NCBI GenBank assembly: GCA_050313295.1
Contig: JBNPLD010000005.1
Length of the DNA: 64,000 bases
Direction: 5' to 3' (one strand)
Source of the DNA: S5-A14a sp022766365
Lineage (GTDB): Bacteria; Bacillota; Clostridia; Peptostreptococcales; Anaerovoracaceae
The notes below the pieces were generated by a model. It had not been told where the DNA came from, did no database searches, and was given only the letters and a program-made list of their open reading frames with translations. Numbering within the stretch: the first letter of the stretch is position 1; every line of letters begins with the position of its first letter. This document shows, piece after piece, positions 8,816 through 19,041 of the stretch. The position numbers were made by a program, and so were the translations under genes.

Positions 8816-10153
8816 ATGGTTGCAAAGAAAACAGATCCAAACAGCACCGACATGGTGGACATCATAGTTAAAAAGAGAGATGGAGGCGAACTTTCTAAGG
8901 AGGAAATTCAGTATTTTGTAAACGGATACAGTGCTGACGAAATCCCTGATTATCAAGCGGCGGCTCTCCTCATGGCAATTTATCTGAATAAAATGAACGA
9001 GAGGGAGACCGTGGAGCTGACTCAGGCTATGCGGTTTTCTGGAGATACCATCGATTTGAGTTCTATTAAGGGTATAAAGGTGGACAAGCATTCAACAGGT
9101 GGTGTCGGTGATAAGGTTACACTGGTAGTTGCTCCGATAGCTGCATCCTGCGGAGTACCGATTGCCAAAATGAGCGGAAGAGGTCTCGGTTTTACCGGTG
9201 GAACAGTTGATAAGATGGAGTCAATACCGGGATTTAACACAACTCTTGAACCTGAAGAATTTGTCGCTCAAGTCAATGATATAGGCATTGCTGTAGTGGG
9301 ACAATCAGGTCATCTGACCCCTGCCGATAAGAAAATTTATGCCCTCAGAGATGTGACGGGAACCATAGATAATCTCAGCTTGATATCTTCATCTATAATG
9401 AGCAAAAAGCTCGCGGCAGGTTCAGACAAGATTCTTCTGGACGTTAAGTGCGGTGAAGGTGCCTTCATGGAAAACGAGGAAAGTGCTGTAAAATTGGCAA
9501 CTATAATGTGCAAAATAGGTAAGGCAGCGGGCAAAACCACAATTGCGGCCATTACGGATATGAGCCAGCCACTTGGCAGGGCCGTGGGAAATGCCATTGA
9601 AGTAATTGAGGCTATAGAAACTCTGAAAGGAAATGGTCCTTCAGATATCACTGAACTGGCTGAACAGCTTGCGGGAATAATGATATACCTCGGAGGGAGA
9701 GCAAAAACCGCCGAAGAAGGTGTTTTGCTGGCAAAGCAATCAATTCACAGCGGTGCTGCTCTTATGAAGATGAAGGCTTTCATCGAAAAACAGGGAGGAA
9801 ATCCCGATGTTGTTGAGGATTACAGCCTGTTTCCCGAGGCTGAATTTAAGGCGGATCTTGTCGCTGAGACGAATGGATATGTGAAAAAGATAAATGCAAG
9901 GACGGTTGGACTTGCGTCCCAACACACCGGGGCAGGTAGAGCGAAAAAAGAAGATAAAATAGACTATGCCTCCGGCATCTATATTGAGAAGAAAATCGGT
10001 GATCGGGTCAGTGCAGGAGATACGTTGGCCAGCATTTACGGCAACAGCAGAGAAAAAGTGGACAGAGCACTTGGAGAGGCAAGAGAAGCTTTCCAAATAG
10101 GAAATGACAGAACTGAGGCTCCTGTCTTGTTCAAAAAAATTGTAGAAGTTTAG
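8816..10153 (+). CDS. pdp: Pyrimidine-nucleoside phosphorylase
   Basis: Cleaves uridine, thymidine or deoxyuridine with phosphate to base plus (deoxy)ribose 1-phosphate. The family signature is clear: MVDIIVKKRDGGELSKEEI at the start of the domain, KHSTGGVGDK (phosphate binding), SGRGLGFTGGTVDKMESIPGF, and LDVKCGEGAFM. The C-terminal third has the hybrid-barrel-like domain (YASGIYIEKKIGDRV). 445 residues; homologues often begin at the MVDII methionine, so ATG 8852 is an alternative start. It sits 91 bp after deoB as a small salvage unit. Confidence 0.93.
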   Translation: MVAKKTDPNSTDMVDIIVKKRDGGELSKEEIQYFVNGYSADEIPDYQAAALLMAIYLNKMNERETVELTQAMRFSGDTIDLSSIKGIKVDKHSTGGVGDKVTLVVAPIAASCGVPIAKMSGRGLGFTGGTVDKMESIPGFNTTLEPEEFVAQVNDIGIAVVGQSGHLTPADKKIYALRDVTGTIDNLSLISSSIMSKKLAAGSDKILLDVKCGEGAFMENEESAVKLATIMCKIGKAAGKTTIAAITDMSQPLGRAVGNAIEVIEAIETLKGNGPSDITELAEQLAGIMIYLGGRAKTAEEGVLLAKQSIHSGAALMKMKAFIEKQGGNPDVVEDYSLFPEAEFKADLVAETNGYVKKINARTVGLASQHTGAGRAKKEDKIDYASGIYIEKKIGDRVSAGDTLASIYGNSREKVDRALGEAREAFQIGNDRTEAPVLFKKIVEV

Positions 10154-10163
10154 TCAGGTGATA

Positions 10164-10940
10164 ATGAATATTTTGCATTTAAATCAAAATGATGTGGGCG
10201 ATAAGTCGATTTTCGTGTCTTCACCTGAGAATATTCATCATCTTGTTAAGGTTTTGAGAGCGAAGGTTGGGGATATCTATCCTGTATCTGATGGGTCCTG
10301 CTGGGAGTACCTCGGCAGAATCGAAAAAATATCTTCCGATGGGGTTACTCTTTCAATAGTTGATAAGCAAAGACACGGCAGGGAGCTTTCATATGAGGCA
10401 GCACTTTTTCAGGGGGTGCCTAAGAGCCCTAAACTTGAGCTGATTGTCAGAAAAGCAGTGGAGCTTGGGGTTTCAGAAATTATTCCTGTTTTCATGGATA
10501 GATGTGTCGCTAAGGAGACGGGCAAAGAGGAAAAGAAGGTGCAGCGACTTCAAAAAGTCGCAGATGAGGCGGTGAAGCAGTGCCTTTCTCCCAGAAATCC
10601 AAAGGTGAGAAGTTTCGTGCAATTTAAGGACATGGCACGGGGGCTTGAGGATTTTGATTTAGTGATTTTCCCCTATGAGAATGAGGAGAGGAGAACCATC
10701 AGGGGACTTTTGAGCAAATGGAAGGATGAAAATCTAAGGAATTCCCAGGATTCACCGGATGTGCTGCCTGTACCGAAGATTGCTGTAGTCATCGGACCGG
10801 AGGGCGGATTCAGTACAAATGAAGCAGTTAGGCTTGAGAGTCTTGGCATATTGCCTGTTTCTTTGGGAAAGAGTATCCTCAGGACAGAAACCGCAGGGCA
10901 GGCTGTACTTTCCATGCTCCTATACGAGATGGAGCTTTGA
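10164..10940 (+). CDS. rsmE: 16S rRNA (uracil-1498-N3)-methyltransferase
   Basis: SPOUT-fold methyltransferase for m3U1498 of 16S rRNA. The N-terminal PUA-like part (HHLVKVLRAKVGDIYPVSDG) and the knotted domain are seen with KSPKLELIVRKAVELGVSEIIPV, AVVIGPEGGFSTNEAV and SLGKSILRTETAGQAVLSM, the SAM-binding trefoil knot. ATG 10164 is preferred over GTG 10158, because AGGTG lies just ahead. About 258 residues, as usual. The start follows the pdp stop by 10 bases. Confidence 0.93.
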   Translation: MNILHLNQNDVGDKSIFVSSPENIHHLVKVLRAKVGDIYPVSDGSCWEYLGRIEKISSDGVTLSIVDKQRHGRELSYEAALFQGVPKSPKLELIVRKAVELGVSEIIPVFMDRCVAKETGKEEKKVQRLQKVADEAVKQCLSPRNPKVRSFVQFKDMARGLEDFDLVIFPYENEERRTIRGLLSKWKDENLRNSQDSPDVLPVPKIAVVIGPEGGFSTNEAVRLESLGILPVSLGKSILRTETAGQAVLSMLLYEMEL

Positions 10941-10991
10941 TATGCGAGATGACAGACAAAGAAGAAATTAGATATTAGAATGGAGATTTGA

Positions 10992-12314
10992 ATGAGGGTA
11001 GCCTTTCACACCCTTGGATGTAAGGTGAATCAGTACGAAACCGAGGCCATGAAAGAAAGCTTTAAGAGACGTGGCCATTCGGTTGTAGACGAAAACGACT
11101 ATGCAGATGCATATGTGATTAATACATGCACGGTAACCAATCTGGCAGACAGAAAATCAAGGCAATATATCCGAAGGGCAAAGAGAGTTAATCCGACGGG
11201 TCTTGTAGCTGTAACCGGTTGTTACGCGCAAATAAAACCGGAAGAAGTATCGGCTATTGAAGGTGTAGATATTGTGGTAGGTACAAACGAAAAACATAAT
11301 TTGATCGATTATGTTGAGGACTTCATCTATGACCGAAATAACTCTAAAGAGGTTGTTGGAGCAACAAGTTGTCATGTGCTTAGCTACGACGAGATGCACG
11401 AATATCAAAGTGACGGTGTAGTCACATCAATGGAGAGCAGAACAAGAGCCTACATTAAAATCCAAGAGGGTTGCAACCGATTTTGTTCCTACTGCATAAT
11501 TCCATTCGCCAGAGGTCCCGTCAGGAGCAGACAGTTAAAGGAAATATTAAAAGAAGCAGAGATATTGGTTTCAAAGGGGTTTAAAGAAATTATCCTTACC
11601 GGTATCAACACTGCGCTCTATGGTGAAGATCTGGGTTATGATAGAATTTCCAAACTTATCGGTGAGATTAATAATCTGCCGGGGGATTTTAGAATAAGGC
11701 TTTCTTCTCTAGAACCCACTGTCATCGATGAGGAATATGTCAAGAAGTTATTCGGATATGATAAATTGTGTCATCATCTCCACCTGAGCATACAATCAGG
11801 ATCCGACAAAATACTTGCACGCATGAATCGCCGTTACGACAGGAAAAAATATCTGTCAATAGTTGAAACTCTTCGACGATTTGATCCTCTATATGGAATT
11901 TCAACCGACATAATTTGCGGTTTTCCGGGAGAGTGTGAGGAGGACTTCATGGACAGCGTGGATATAGTCCGGGAAACGGGGTTCTGTAAAGTTCATGTGT
12001 TCAGGTACAGCAAACGAACCGGTACGAAAGCGGCTTCCATGGAAAATCAGGTTGATGGAAAAACATCACAGGAACGCAGTGAGAGACTGACAAAGGTAGT
12101 TGGCACCGCAGAAAGGGAATTTTTCAAAAGAAATATCGGAACGCATGGTCGTGTCCTTATTGAGGAAAAGGATGGAGAATTTGTAAGAGGTTATACGGGC
12201 AACTATATCAGAGTGTATCTGCCCATGGAATTCGAGGATAAACTTGGGTGTTTTGTCAACGTTATGTTGACTGAAATATACAAAGACGGGATGAAAGGAG
12301 AAAGCTATGAGTGA
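10992..12314 (+). CDS. mtaB: tRNA ct6A/t6A37 methylthiotransferase MtaB
   Basis: Radical-SAM enzyme that adds a methylthio group to t6A at position 37 of tRNAs reading ANN codons. The N-terminal UPF0004 domain carries the cluster cysteines in TLGCKVNQYE, INTCTVTN and TGCYAQ. The radical-SAM triad is EGCNRFCSYCIIPFARGPVRSR near residue 160. A TRAM-like C-terminus follows (RVLIEEKDGEFVRGYTGNYIRV). The opening MRVAFHTLGCKVNQYE separates MtaB from MiaB and RimO. 440 residues. It overlaps the HIT gene by 8 bases. Confidence 0.94.
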   Translation: MRVAFHTLGCKVNQYETEAMKESFKRRGHSVVDENDYADAYVINTCTVTNLADRKSRQYIRRAKRVNPTGLVAVTGCYAQIKPEEVSAIEGVDIVVGTNEKHNLIDYVEDFIYDRNNSKEVVGATSCHVLSYDEMHEYQSDGVVTSMESRTRAYIKIQEGCNRFCSYCIIPFARGPVRSRQLKEILKEAEILVSKGFKEIILTGINTALYGEDLGYDRISKLIGEINNLPGDFRIRLSSLEPTVIDEEYVKKLFGYDKLCHHLHLSIQSGSDKILARMNRRYDRKKYLSIVETLRRFDPLYGISTDIICGFPGECEEDFMDSVDIVRETGFCKVHVFRYSKRTGTKAASMENQVDGKTSQERSERLTKVVGTAEREFFKRNIGTHGRVLIEEKDGEFVRGYTGNYIRVYLPMEFEDKLGCFVNVMLTEIYKDGMKGESYE

Positions 12315-12648
12315 TTGCCTATTTTGTAAGATTGCTGAAGGTGAAATCCCTTCAAAGAAGGTTTATGAGGACGAACAGATTATCTGCTTTCACGACATTG
12401 AGCCGCAGGCTCCGGTTCATGTTTTGATTGTTCCGAAGAAGCATATAAGGTCATTGGATGATTTGACATCTGAAGATGCAGATCTTATGAGCCATATAAT
12501 GCTTAAAATTAAGGATATAGCCTCTGAACTCGGACTTGATAATGGGTATAGAACAGTTATCAATACGGGAGAGGACGCATTTCAAACTGTCAAACATCTT
12601 CATTTTCATATTTTGGGAAAGAGGAAACTGACTTGGCCTCCGGGCTGA
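12307..12648 (+). CDS. HIT-family (histidine triad) nucleotide-binding protein
   Basis: Small Hint-type protein of 113 residues. It begins CLFCKIAEGEIPSKKVYEDE and ends with the histidine triad HLHFHIL; members of this family hydrolyse purine nucleoside phosphoramidates and AMP-amino acids. The two cysteines at the N-terminus (CLFC) are as in zinc-binding family members. Start overlaps the mtaB end, so the two are translated from one message. Specific substrate unknown. Confidence 0.92.
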   Translation: MSDCLFCKIAEGEIPSKKVYEDEQIICFHDIEPQAPVHVLIVPKKHIRSLDDLTSEDADLMSHIMLKIKDIASELGLDNGYRTVINTGEDAFQTVKHLHFHILGKRKLTWPPG

Positions 12649-12758
12649 TTAATCATGGACATCACCATGATTTCATCTTAAGATGACAGCAAATAATTTT
12701 TAAAATAATATCTGTTTGTAACTGAGCCGGTGGAATTTAACCGGTTCCAATCAGTTGT

Positions 12759-12798
12759 AAAAAACCCCGGATTATGATAAAATATTTTGGGGTTTTTT
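12759..12798 (+). terminator. Probable terminator before typA
   Basis: A 10-bp arm (A6C4 at 12759-12768, G4T6 at 12789-12798) with a 20-nt AT-rich loop ends in a T run. A weaker hairpin lies directly after the HIT stop. Together they end the upstream transcript, so typA probably has its own promoter here. Confidence 0.65.
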
Positions 12799-12852
12799 AT
12801 TTTAAAAACCAAATCAAGAACCCCAATTTGAATTATATGAATAAGGAGACCT

Positions 12853-14727
12853 ATGAACCAAGTAAAGAGAGAAAATATAATCAATATTGCCGTTATCGCC
12901 CACGTTGACGCAGGTAAATCCACCCTCGTGGATGCGTTTTTGAAACAGAGCGGAGTTTTCAGGGACAACGAAGAAATGCTTGATCAGGTTATGGACAGCG
13001 ACGACATAGAAAGAGAGAGAGGAATAACCATATATTCCAAGAATTGTTCTGTTCTTCACGGAGAATACAAGATAAACATTGTGGATACTCCCGGGCATGC
13101 GGACTTTTCTTCTGAGGTGGAGAGAATTATGAAAACTGTGGACACGGTAATCCTTCTGGTGGACTCTAGCGAAGGACCAATGCCTCAGACAAGATTCGTT
13201 CTCAAAAAAAGCCTGGAGCAGGGTCTCAAACCTATTTTACTCATAAATAAAATAGACAAAAAGGATGCTAGGATAGATCAAGTTGTGGACGAGGTTTATG
13301 AGTTGTTCATGAATCTTAACGCAAGTGATGAGCAACTTGATTTCCCGATCCTGTATGGGATTGCAAGGCAGGGTATAGTTGTAAGAGATCCTGAAGAAGC
13401 GGCTGATCTGAATCTTGGAGGCGAAGGACACAGACTTAAACACACACCTGAGGGTCTTGGAGGTTTGAATATAGATCCGCTTTTTGAAACCATAGTGGAA
13501 CAATGCAATCCATATCCTGACATGACGAGTGAACCTTTACAGATGCAAATTTCTTCCCTGGGATATGATGACTATATCGGCAGGCTTGGAATCGGACGAA
13601 TAACAAGAGGTGTGATAAAGAGCGGTCAGCAGGTTGCAGTTGCAAAGGCTGATGGCAGCATTACTTCAAACAAAATAGGACAGGTGTTCATATACAGAGG
13701 GTTGAAAAGGGTTTCTGTTCCGGAGGCACAGTGCGGAGATATTGTTGTAGTTTCAGGAATATCAGATATTTCAATCGGCGAGACTATATGTGATCCGGAT
13801 CACGTAGAGCCGTTGGGTAATATTGAAATAGAAGAGCCTACCATGTCGATGAATTTCATTGTAAATAAGAGCCCATTTGCCGGCAAAGTCGGAAAGTTTG
13901 TAACTTCAAGACATATAAGGGAAAGACTCAACAAGGAACTTGAGGTGAATGTCGGTTTGACTGTGGAAGAAACCGAATCGACGGACAGCTTCAAGGTATC
14001 GGGGAGAGGAGAACTGCACCTGTCTATTCTGATTGAAAACATGAGAAGAGAAGGCTATGAACTTGCTGTTTCAAAACCTGAGGTAATCTTTCGAAAGGAT
14101 GAGAATGGCAAGAAACTTGAGCCTATTGAAGAAGTCGTGGTAACCCTTCCTCAGGAATATTCGGGAACGGTCATTTCCAAACTTAATTTAAGAAAAGGAA
14201 TGATGGTTCAGATGTCTGAAGAAAATGGATACAACAGAATTGAGTATCATGTACCCACGAGGGGGTTGCTCGGATACAGATCTGAATTTATCAACGATAC
14301 CCATGGTGAGGGAACTATGGAGAAACGTTTTTTGAAGTTTGATGACTACAAGGGGGAAATCGAGGGCAGGACGAATGGTGTTGCCATAGCTATGGAAAAC
14401 GGAACAGCAACACCTTACGCTATATCAAATATCAGCGAGAGAGTGCAGATGTTTATAGAACCGGGCACCAAGGTGTATGAGGGTATGATTGTAGGTATGA
14501 ATTCACGCAGTGAGGACATGGAGGTAAATCCGTGTAAGGCTAAGAAGGCTACCAATATGCGTGCGACAGGAAATGATGACGCAATCAAACTCTCTCCGGC
14601 AAGACATTTCACTCTTGAGGAGGCTCTTGAGTTTATCGATGATGATGAGCTTGTGGAAGTTACACCGGAGGATATAAGGCTTCGTAAGAAACTCCTCAAA
14701 GAGCTTGAAAGAAGGAGAGCCAGGTAA
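12853..14727 (+). CDS. typA: Ribosome-associated translational GTPase TypA/BipA
   Basis: Translation-factor GTPase that binds the ribosome and supports growth under stress or cold. G1 AHVDAGKST (about residues 17-25), RGITI (G2), DTPGHADF (G3), NKIDK (G4), then EF-Tu-like beta barrel, EF-G-like domain III, and the BipA-specific C-terminus (PTRGLLGYRSEFINDTHGEG). 624 residues is slightly longer than the usual 605-615. The start has AAGGAG a few bases upstream. The stop lies 3 bases before mscS. Confidence 0.96.
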   Translation: MNQVKRENIINIAVIAHVDAGKSTLVDAFLKQSGVFRDNEEMLDQVMDSDDIERERGITIYSKNCSVLHGEYKINIVDTPGHADFSSEVERIMKTVDTVILLVDSSEGPMPQTRFVLKKSLEQGLKPILLINKIDKKDARIDQVVDEVYELFMNLNASDEQLDFPILYGIARQGIVVRDPEEAADLNLGGEGHRLKHTPEGLGGLNIDPLFETIVEQCNPYPDMTSEPLQMQISSLGYDDYIGRLGIGRITRGVIKSGQQVAVAKADGSITSNKIGQVFIYRGLKRVSVPEAQCGDIVVVSGISDISIGETICDPDHVEPLGNIEIEEPTMSMNFIVNKSPFAGKVGKFVTSRHIRERLNKELEVNVGLTVEETESTDSFKVSGRGELHLSILIENMRREGYELAVSKPEVIFRKDENGKKLEPIEEVVVTLPQEYSGTVISKLNLRKGMMVQMSEENGYNRIEYHVPTRGLLGYRSEFINDTHGEGTMEKRFLKFDDYKGEIEGRTNGVAIAMENGTATPYAISNISERVQMFIEPGTKVYEGMIVGMNSRSEDMEVNPCKAKKATNMRATGNDDAIKLSPARHFTLEEALEFIDDDELVEVTPEDIRLRKKLLKELERRRAR

Positions 14728-14730
14728 TAT

Positions 14731-15567
14731 ATGCAAAGATTGGAGAAGTTGCTGGAAACAACATATGGAGGTATGATCGTGATGGCTCTCGGCATTCTTA
14801 TAGTGGGGCTTCTTGTAATGAAACTGCTGCTTTATCTGTCGGAGCGTCTTCTTTCAAAATCCGGGCTTGACCTTGCTTTACACGGGTTCATTCTGGTTTC
14901 TGAAAAAATACTTCTATGGGTGATACTGATCATAATAATTTTGTCTGCACTTAATGTCCCAACGGTTCCCCTGGTGACTCTTTTGGGTGCCACAGGTGCT
15001 GCAATAGCATTAGCACTTAGAGATAGCCTCTCAAATGTGGCGGCAGGACTGATAATTTTGTTTTCCAAACCGATCTTAAAGGGTGAGATAGTTGAAATTG
15101 AGGAGAAAAAGATGTTGGGAATTGTGGATGCTATAGACCTCATGACCACACATCTGCATTCTTTTGATAATAAGAAAATTACGGTACCCAATTCCCTGAT
15201 AGTAAATTCTGTGGTGTTGAATTACTCAAGGGAACCGAAGCGCCGTGTGGATTGTGTAGCAACCATAAGCTATGATGCGGATATAGACAAAGCTAAACAG
15301 CTATTGCTTCAGATAGCAATTTCGTGTCCCGGAGTTCTTCAAAATGAAGAAATAATTATCGGAGTCAATGCTCTCGGAGAAGACGGGGTAGTATTAGATG
15401 TGAAAGCATGGTGTCCGACAGACAGTTATTTTGATGTAAAATATTATATTGAAGAACATATTAAGCTCACTTTTGATAAGTCGGGAATAGAAATACCATA
15501 TAGGAAATTGGATGTTAACCTTCGGGATATGAAGGGGATAACATACGGAAAGGAAAGTTTGAAATGA
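14731..15567 (+). CDS. mscS: Small-conductance mechanosensitive channel (MscS family)
   Basis: Membrane channel that opens under osmotic downshock. Three membrane segments at about residues 15-38, 50-72 and 78-105; the last is the Ala/Gly-rich pore helix (LLGATGAAIALALRDSLSNVAAGLIIL). The MscS beta domain follows (ILKGEIVEIEEKKMLGIVDAIDLMTTHL, ITVPNSLIVNSVVLNYS), then the alpha/beta cytoplasmic domain. 278 residues, typical. Directly coupled to typA (3-bp gap) and overlapping pyc by 4 bases. Confidence 0.94.
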   Translation: MQRLEKLLETTYGGMIVMALGILIVGLLVMKLLLYLSERLLSKSGLDLALHGFILVSEKILLWVILIIIILSALNVPTVPLVTLLGATGAAIALALRDSLSNVAAGLIILFSKPILKGEIVEIEEKKMLGIVDAIDLMTTHLHSFDNKKITVPNSLIVNSVVLNYSREPKRRVDCVATISYDADIDKAKQLLLQIAISCPGVLQNEEIIIGVNALGEDGVVLDVKAWCPTDSYFDVKYYIEEHIKLTFDKSGIEIPYRKLDVNLRDMKGITYGKESLK

Positions 15568-18500
15568 GTGAATTTAGACGCTTTAAAAGGGTTCTTGTTG
15601 CCAACAGAGGAGAAATTGCCATAAGGATTTTCAGGGCATGTGCAGAGCTTGGTATAAGAACAGTTGCTATTTATTCAGAGGAGGATAAGAATGCTCTTTT
15701 CAGAGTGAGAGCTGACGAGTCGTATCAGATAGGCAAGGGAAAGTCAGCTGTTGACGCTTATCTCGGTATAGATGAAATTATAGAACTGGCTAAAAGCAAA
15801 GGAGTGGACGCAATCCATCCGGGATATGGATTTTTATCTGAAAATGTGGAATTTGCCAAGGCTTGTGAAAAAGCCGGAATTGAGTTCATAGGGCCGACTC
15901 ACGAGATGATGGATAAACTCGGTGACAAAATAAAATCAAAGATTGTTGCTGATTCAGTTGGGGTACCCACAATCCCGGGTGTAGAGGCTGCAATAAAGTC
16001 AGACAAGGAGGCGATTGAATTTGCCAATGCCTGCGGTTATCCTGTAATGCTGAAGGCAGCTGCCGGTGGCGGCGGGAGAGGTATGAGGATTGTAAGGGAA
16101 GAAAGCGATCTTATAGCTGAGTACCGAAGTGCCAGAAGTGAGGCAAAGAAAGCCTTTGGAATAGATGATATCTTCATCGAAAAGTATCTTGAAAATCCTA
16201 AGCATATTGAAGTTCAGATTTTGGGAGACAAGCATGGAAACCTGGTTCACCTCTTTGAGCGTGACTGTTCGATCCAGCGAAGACATCAAAAGGTTATTGA
16301 GTTTACTCCCGCTCTGTGTTTGAGCGATGAACAGAGAAAATCGATATGCAGCGATGCGATTAAAATTGCAGGGGCTGTGAATTATAGAAGTGCCGGAACT
16401 GTTGAATTCCTTTTGGATCAGGACGGGAACCATTACTTCATCGAGATGAACCCCAGAATTCAGGTGGAGCATACCGTTACGGAAATGGTTACAGGTGTGG
16501 ATATCGTTCAGAGCCAGATTCTAATTGCAGAGGGTAAAGCACTTGGTGATGAAGAGATTGGAATAAGCAGTCAGGAGGATATCAAAGTCAGGGGTTATGC
16601 TATCCAGTGCAGAATTACAACAGAGGATCCTGCCAACGACTTTGCACCGGACACAGGTGTCATAGAGCTTTACAGATCAGCATCAGGATATGGAATCAGA
16701 CTTGATGGAGGAAATGGATTCACAGGATCTGAGGTAACGCCATATTATGACAGTCTTCTGGTTAAGATAACCTCCTGGGCTCTGACTTTTGACGGAGCAA
16801 CCAGGAAAGCTATAAGAGCTTTGCGGGAAACTCAGATCAAAGGCGTTAAGACCAATATAGGATTCCTTCTCAATGTTTTGAATCATCCAAAATTCAAGGC
16901 AGGAGATTGTAACACCGGATTCATTGCTGCCACCCCTGAGCTTTTTGACATACCGAAGAAGGATGACAAGGAGCTGAGAGTTCTGAACTATATTGGGGAT
17001 TTGGTGGTAAATGTTACTAAGGGAGATAAGCCTAAGTTTAATGTACCTGTTTTCCCTAAGTTTACCGATGAGGATATAGAAGTTCTCCGTGGAACGAAAC
17101 AGATTTTGGATGAGGGAGGCCCTGAAGCTGTTGCAGATTGGGTTAAGAACCAGAAAAAGCTTCTCATTACAGATACCACTATGAGGGATGCTCAGCAGTC
17201 GTTGATGGCAACAAGGGTAAGAACTGTTGACATGGTTAAGATTGCTCCTGCAGTTGCCGTGTACGGTAAAGACCTTTTCTCTCTTGAAATGTGGGGAGGA
17301 GCTACATTCGACACTGCGTTCAGATTTCTAAAAGAAGATCCGTGGGAACGACTTGAAACGCTGAGAAAGAAGATTCCGAATATTCTGTTCCAGATGCTTA
17401 TCAGAGGAGCAAATGCAGTTGGCTATAAGAATTACCCTGATAATGTAATAAGGGAATTTGTGAAGTTGTCTGCTGAAAAGGGCATAGATGTGTTCAGGAT
17501 TTTTGATTCCCTGAACTGGATAGAAGGAATGAAGATTGCACTGGACGAGGTGTTAAAACAGGGAAAAGTTGCAGAAGCTTGCATGTGCTATACCGGCGAT
17601 ATCCTAGATGAATCCAGAACAAAATATAATTTGGAATACTATATAAGAATGGCAAAAGCCCTGGAGGCAGAGGGAACACATATCCTCGGAATCAAAGATA
17701 TGTCAGGTCTCCTTAAGCCTATGGCGGCATATAAACTGATAACAGCCCTTAAAGAAGAAATCAATATTCCTATTCATCTTCATACGCATGATACAAGCGG
17801 AAACGGAGTGGCAACTGTTTTGATGGCTGCACAGGCAGGAGTAGACGTTATAGATGCTGCGTTTAACTCTATGTCAGGGCTGACATCTCAGCCTGCTCTT
17901 AACTCAATAGTTGCAGCTCTTGAAAACTCTCCTATTGAGACAGGAATAGATATTGACGGGATACAGAAAATCTCCGAGTACTGGCAAGATGTGAGACCTG
18001 TTTATGCAAATTTCGAATCAGATCTTAAGACATCTACAGCAGAGATATATAAATACGAAATTCCGGGAGGTCAGTATTCAAATCTGAAACCTCAGGTGGA
18101 AAGCTTCGGTCTCGGTCATAAATTCGAAGAAGTTAAAGATATGTATAAAAGTGTCAATGCAATGCTTGGAGATATTGTAAAAGTTACTCCGTCCTCCAAG
18201 ATGGTGGGAGATATGGCTATCTTTATGGTGCAAAACGATTTGACCCCTGACAACATATTGGAAAAAGGCAGAAACTTTGACTATCCTGATTCAATCGTTT
18301 CCTACTTTGAAGGAATGATGGGGCAGCCTGAGGGAGGCTTCCCGAAGGAACTGCAAAAGATGGTTCTTAAGAGCAAAAAGCCAATTACATGCAGGCCCGG
18401 CGAACTCCTTGAACCGGAAGATTTCAATGCTTTGCGTGAAAAATTAAAAACAGATCTTGGAATTGAAGGGACCCCTGTAGAAGTCATAAGTTATGCAATG

Positions 18501-19016
18501 TATCCTAAGGTGTTTGAGGATTATGTGAACACTGTCAAGAAACAGGGCAGTCTGAGACTGATGGGCTCGGATGTTTTCTTCCATGGAATTAAAGTGGGAG
18601 AAACCTGCGAGGTTAAAATCAGTGAAGGTAAGGAACTTATAATTAAACTGGTTGAGATTCGTGAACCTGATGCCGGAGGATACAGGGATGTTGTGTTCGA
18701 AGTTAATGGAAACCGAAGGACCATCAAGATAAAAGACAACGATGTAGAAGAGTCTGTTAATACAACGGTTACGGTAATGGCAGATGAGGATAATCCCCTT
18801 GAAATAGGCGCTAATATTCCGGGTAAGATTATTAAAGTTCTTGTCGGTGTAGGTGATCGGATAGCTGAAAGCGATCCAATTGCAATTGTTGAGGCGATGA
18901 AAATGGAAAGTAAAATCATAGCTACCGCCCACGGTATTGTGGACGAGATCTTCGTAAAAGAGGGACAGCAGGTGAAAGCCGGAGAAATGGTGGCAATCCT
19001 CAAAGAAGAAAAATAG
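15564..19016 (+). CDS. pyc: Pyruvate carboxylase
   Basis: ATP- and biotin-dependent carboxylation of pyruvate to oxaloacetate. A single 1150-residue chain: biotin carboxylase (about 1-455; KAAAGGGGRGM, EMNPRIQVEHTVTE), carboxyltransferase (about 530-800; TDTTMRDAQQSLMATRVRT, LHTHDTSGNG), the tetramerisation region, and the biotinyl domain at the C-terminus with EAMKMES, modified lysine about residue 1113. The MSEFRRFKRVLVANRGEIAIR opening is as expected. Start overlaps mscS by 4 bases. Together with pyruvate phosphate dikinase 6 kb downstream it indicates active interconversion of PEP, pyruvate and oxaloacetate. Confidence 0.97.
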   Translation: MSEFRRFKRVLVANRGEIAIRIFRACAELGIRTVAIYSEEDKNALFRVRADESYQIGKGKSAVDAYLGIDEIIELAKSKGVDAIHPGYGFLSENVEFAKACEKAGIEFIGPTHEMMDKLGDKIKSKIVADSVGVPTIPGVEAAIKSDKEAIEFANACGYPVMLKAAAGGGGRGMRIVREESDLIAEYRSARSEAKKAFGIDDIFIEKYLENPKHIEVQILGDKHGNLVHLFERDCSIQRRHQKVIEFTPALCLSDEQRKSICSDAIKIAGAVNYRSAGTVEFLLDQDGNHYFIEMNPRIQVEHTVTEMVTGVDIVQSQILIAEGKALGDEEIGISSQEDIKVRGYAIQCRITTEDPANDFAPDTGVIELYRSASGYGIRLDGGNGFTGSEVTPYYDSLLVKITSWALTFDGATRKAIRALRETQIKGVKTNIGFLLNVLNHPKFKAGDCNTGFIAATPELFDIPKKDDKELRVLNYIGDLVVNVTKGDKPKFNVPVFPKFTDEDIEVLRGTKQILDEGGPEAVADWVKNQKKLLITDTTMRDAQQSLMATRVRTVDMVKIAPAVAVYGKDLFSLEMWGGATFDTAFRFLKEDPWERLETLRKKIPNILFQMLIRGANAVGYKNYPDNVIREFVKLSAEKGIDVFRIFDSLNWIEGMKIALDEVLKQGKVAEACMCYTGDILDESRTKYNLEYYIRMAKALEAEGTHILGIKDMSGLLKPMAAYKLITALKEEINIPIHLHTHDTSGNGVATVLMAAQAGVDVIDAAFNSMSGLTSQPALNSIVAALENSPIETGIDIDGIQKISEYWQDVRPVYANFESDLKTSTAEIYKYEIPGGQYSNLKPQVESFGLGHKFEEVKDMYKSVNAMLGDIVKVTPSSKMVGDMAIFMVQNDLTPDNILEKGRNFDYPDSIVSYFEGMMGQPEGGFPKELQKMVLKSKKPITCRPGELLEPEDFNALREKLKTDLGIEGTPVEVISYAMYPKVFEDYVNTVKKQGSLRLMGSDVFFHGIKVGETCEVKISEGKELIIKLVEIREPDAGGYRDVVFEVNGNRRTIKIKDNDVEESVNTTVTVMADEDNPLEIGANIPGKIIKVLVGVGDRIAESDPIAIVEAMKMESKIIATAHGIVDEIFVKEGQQVKAGEMVAILKEEK

Positions 19017-19041
19017 CAATGGAACAGAGAGGACGCGGATT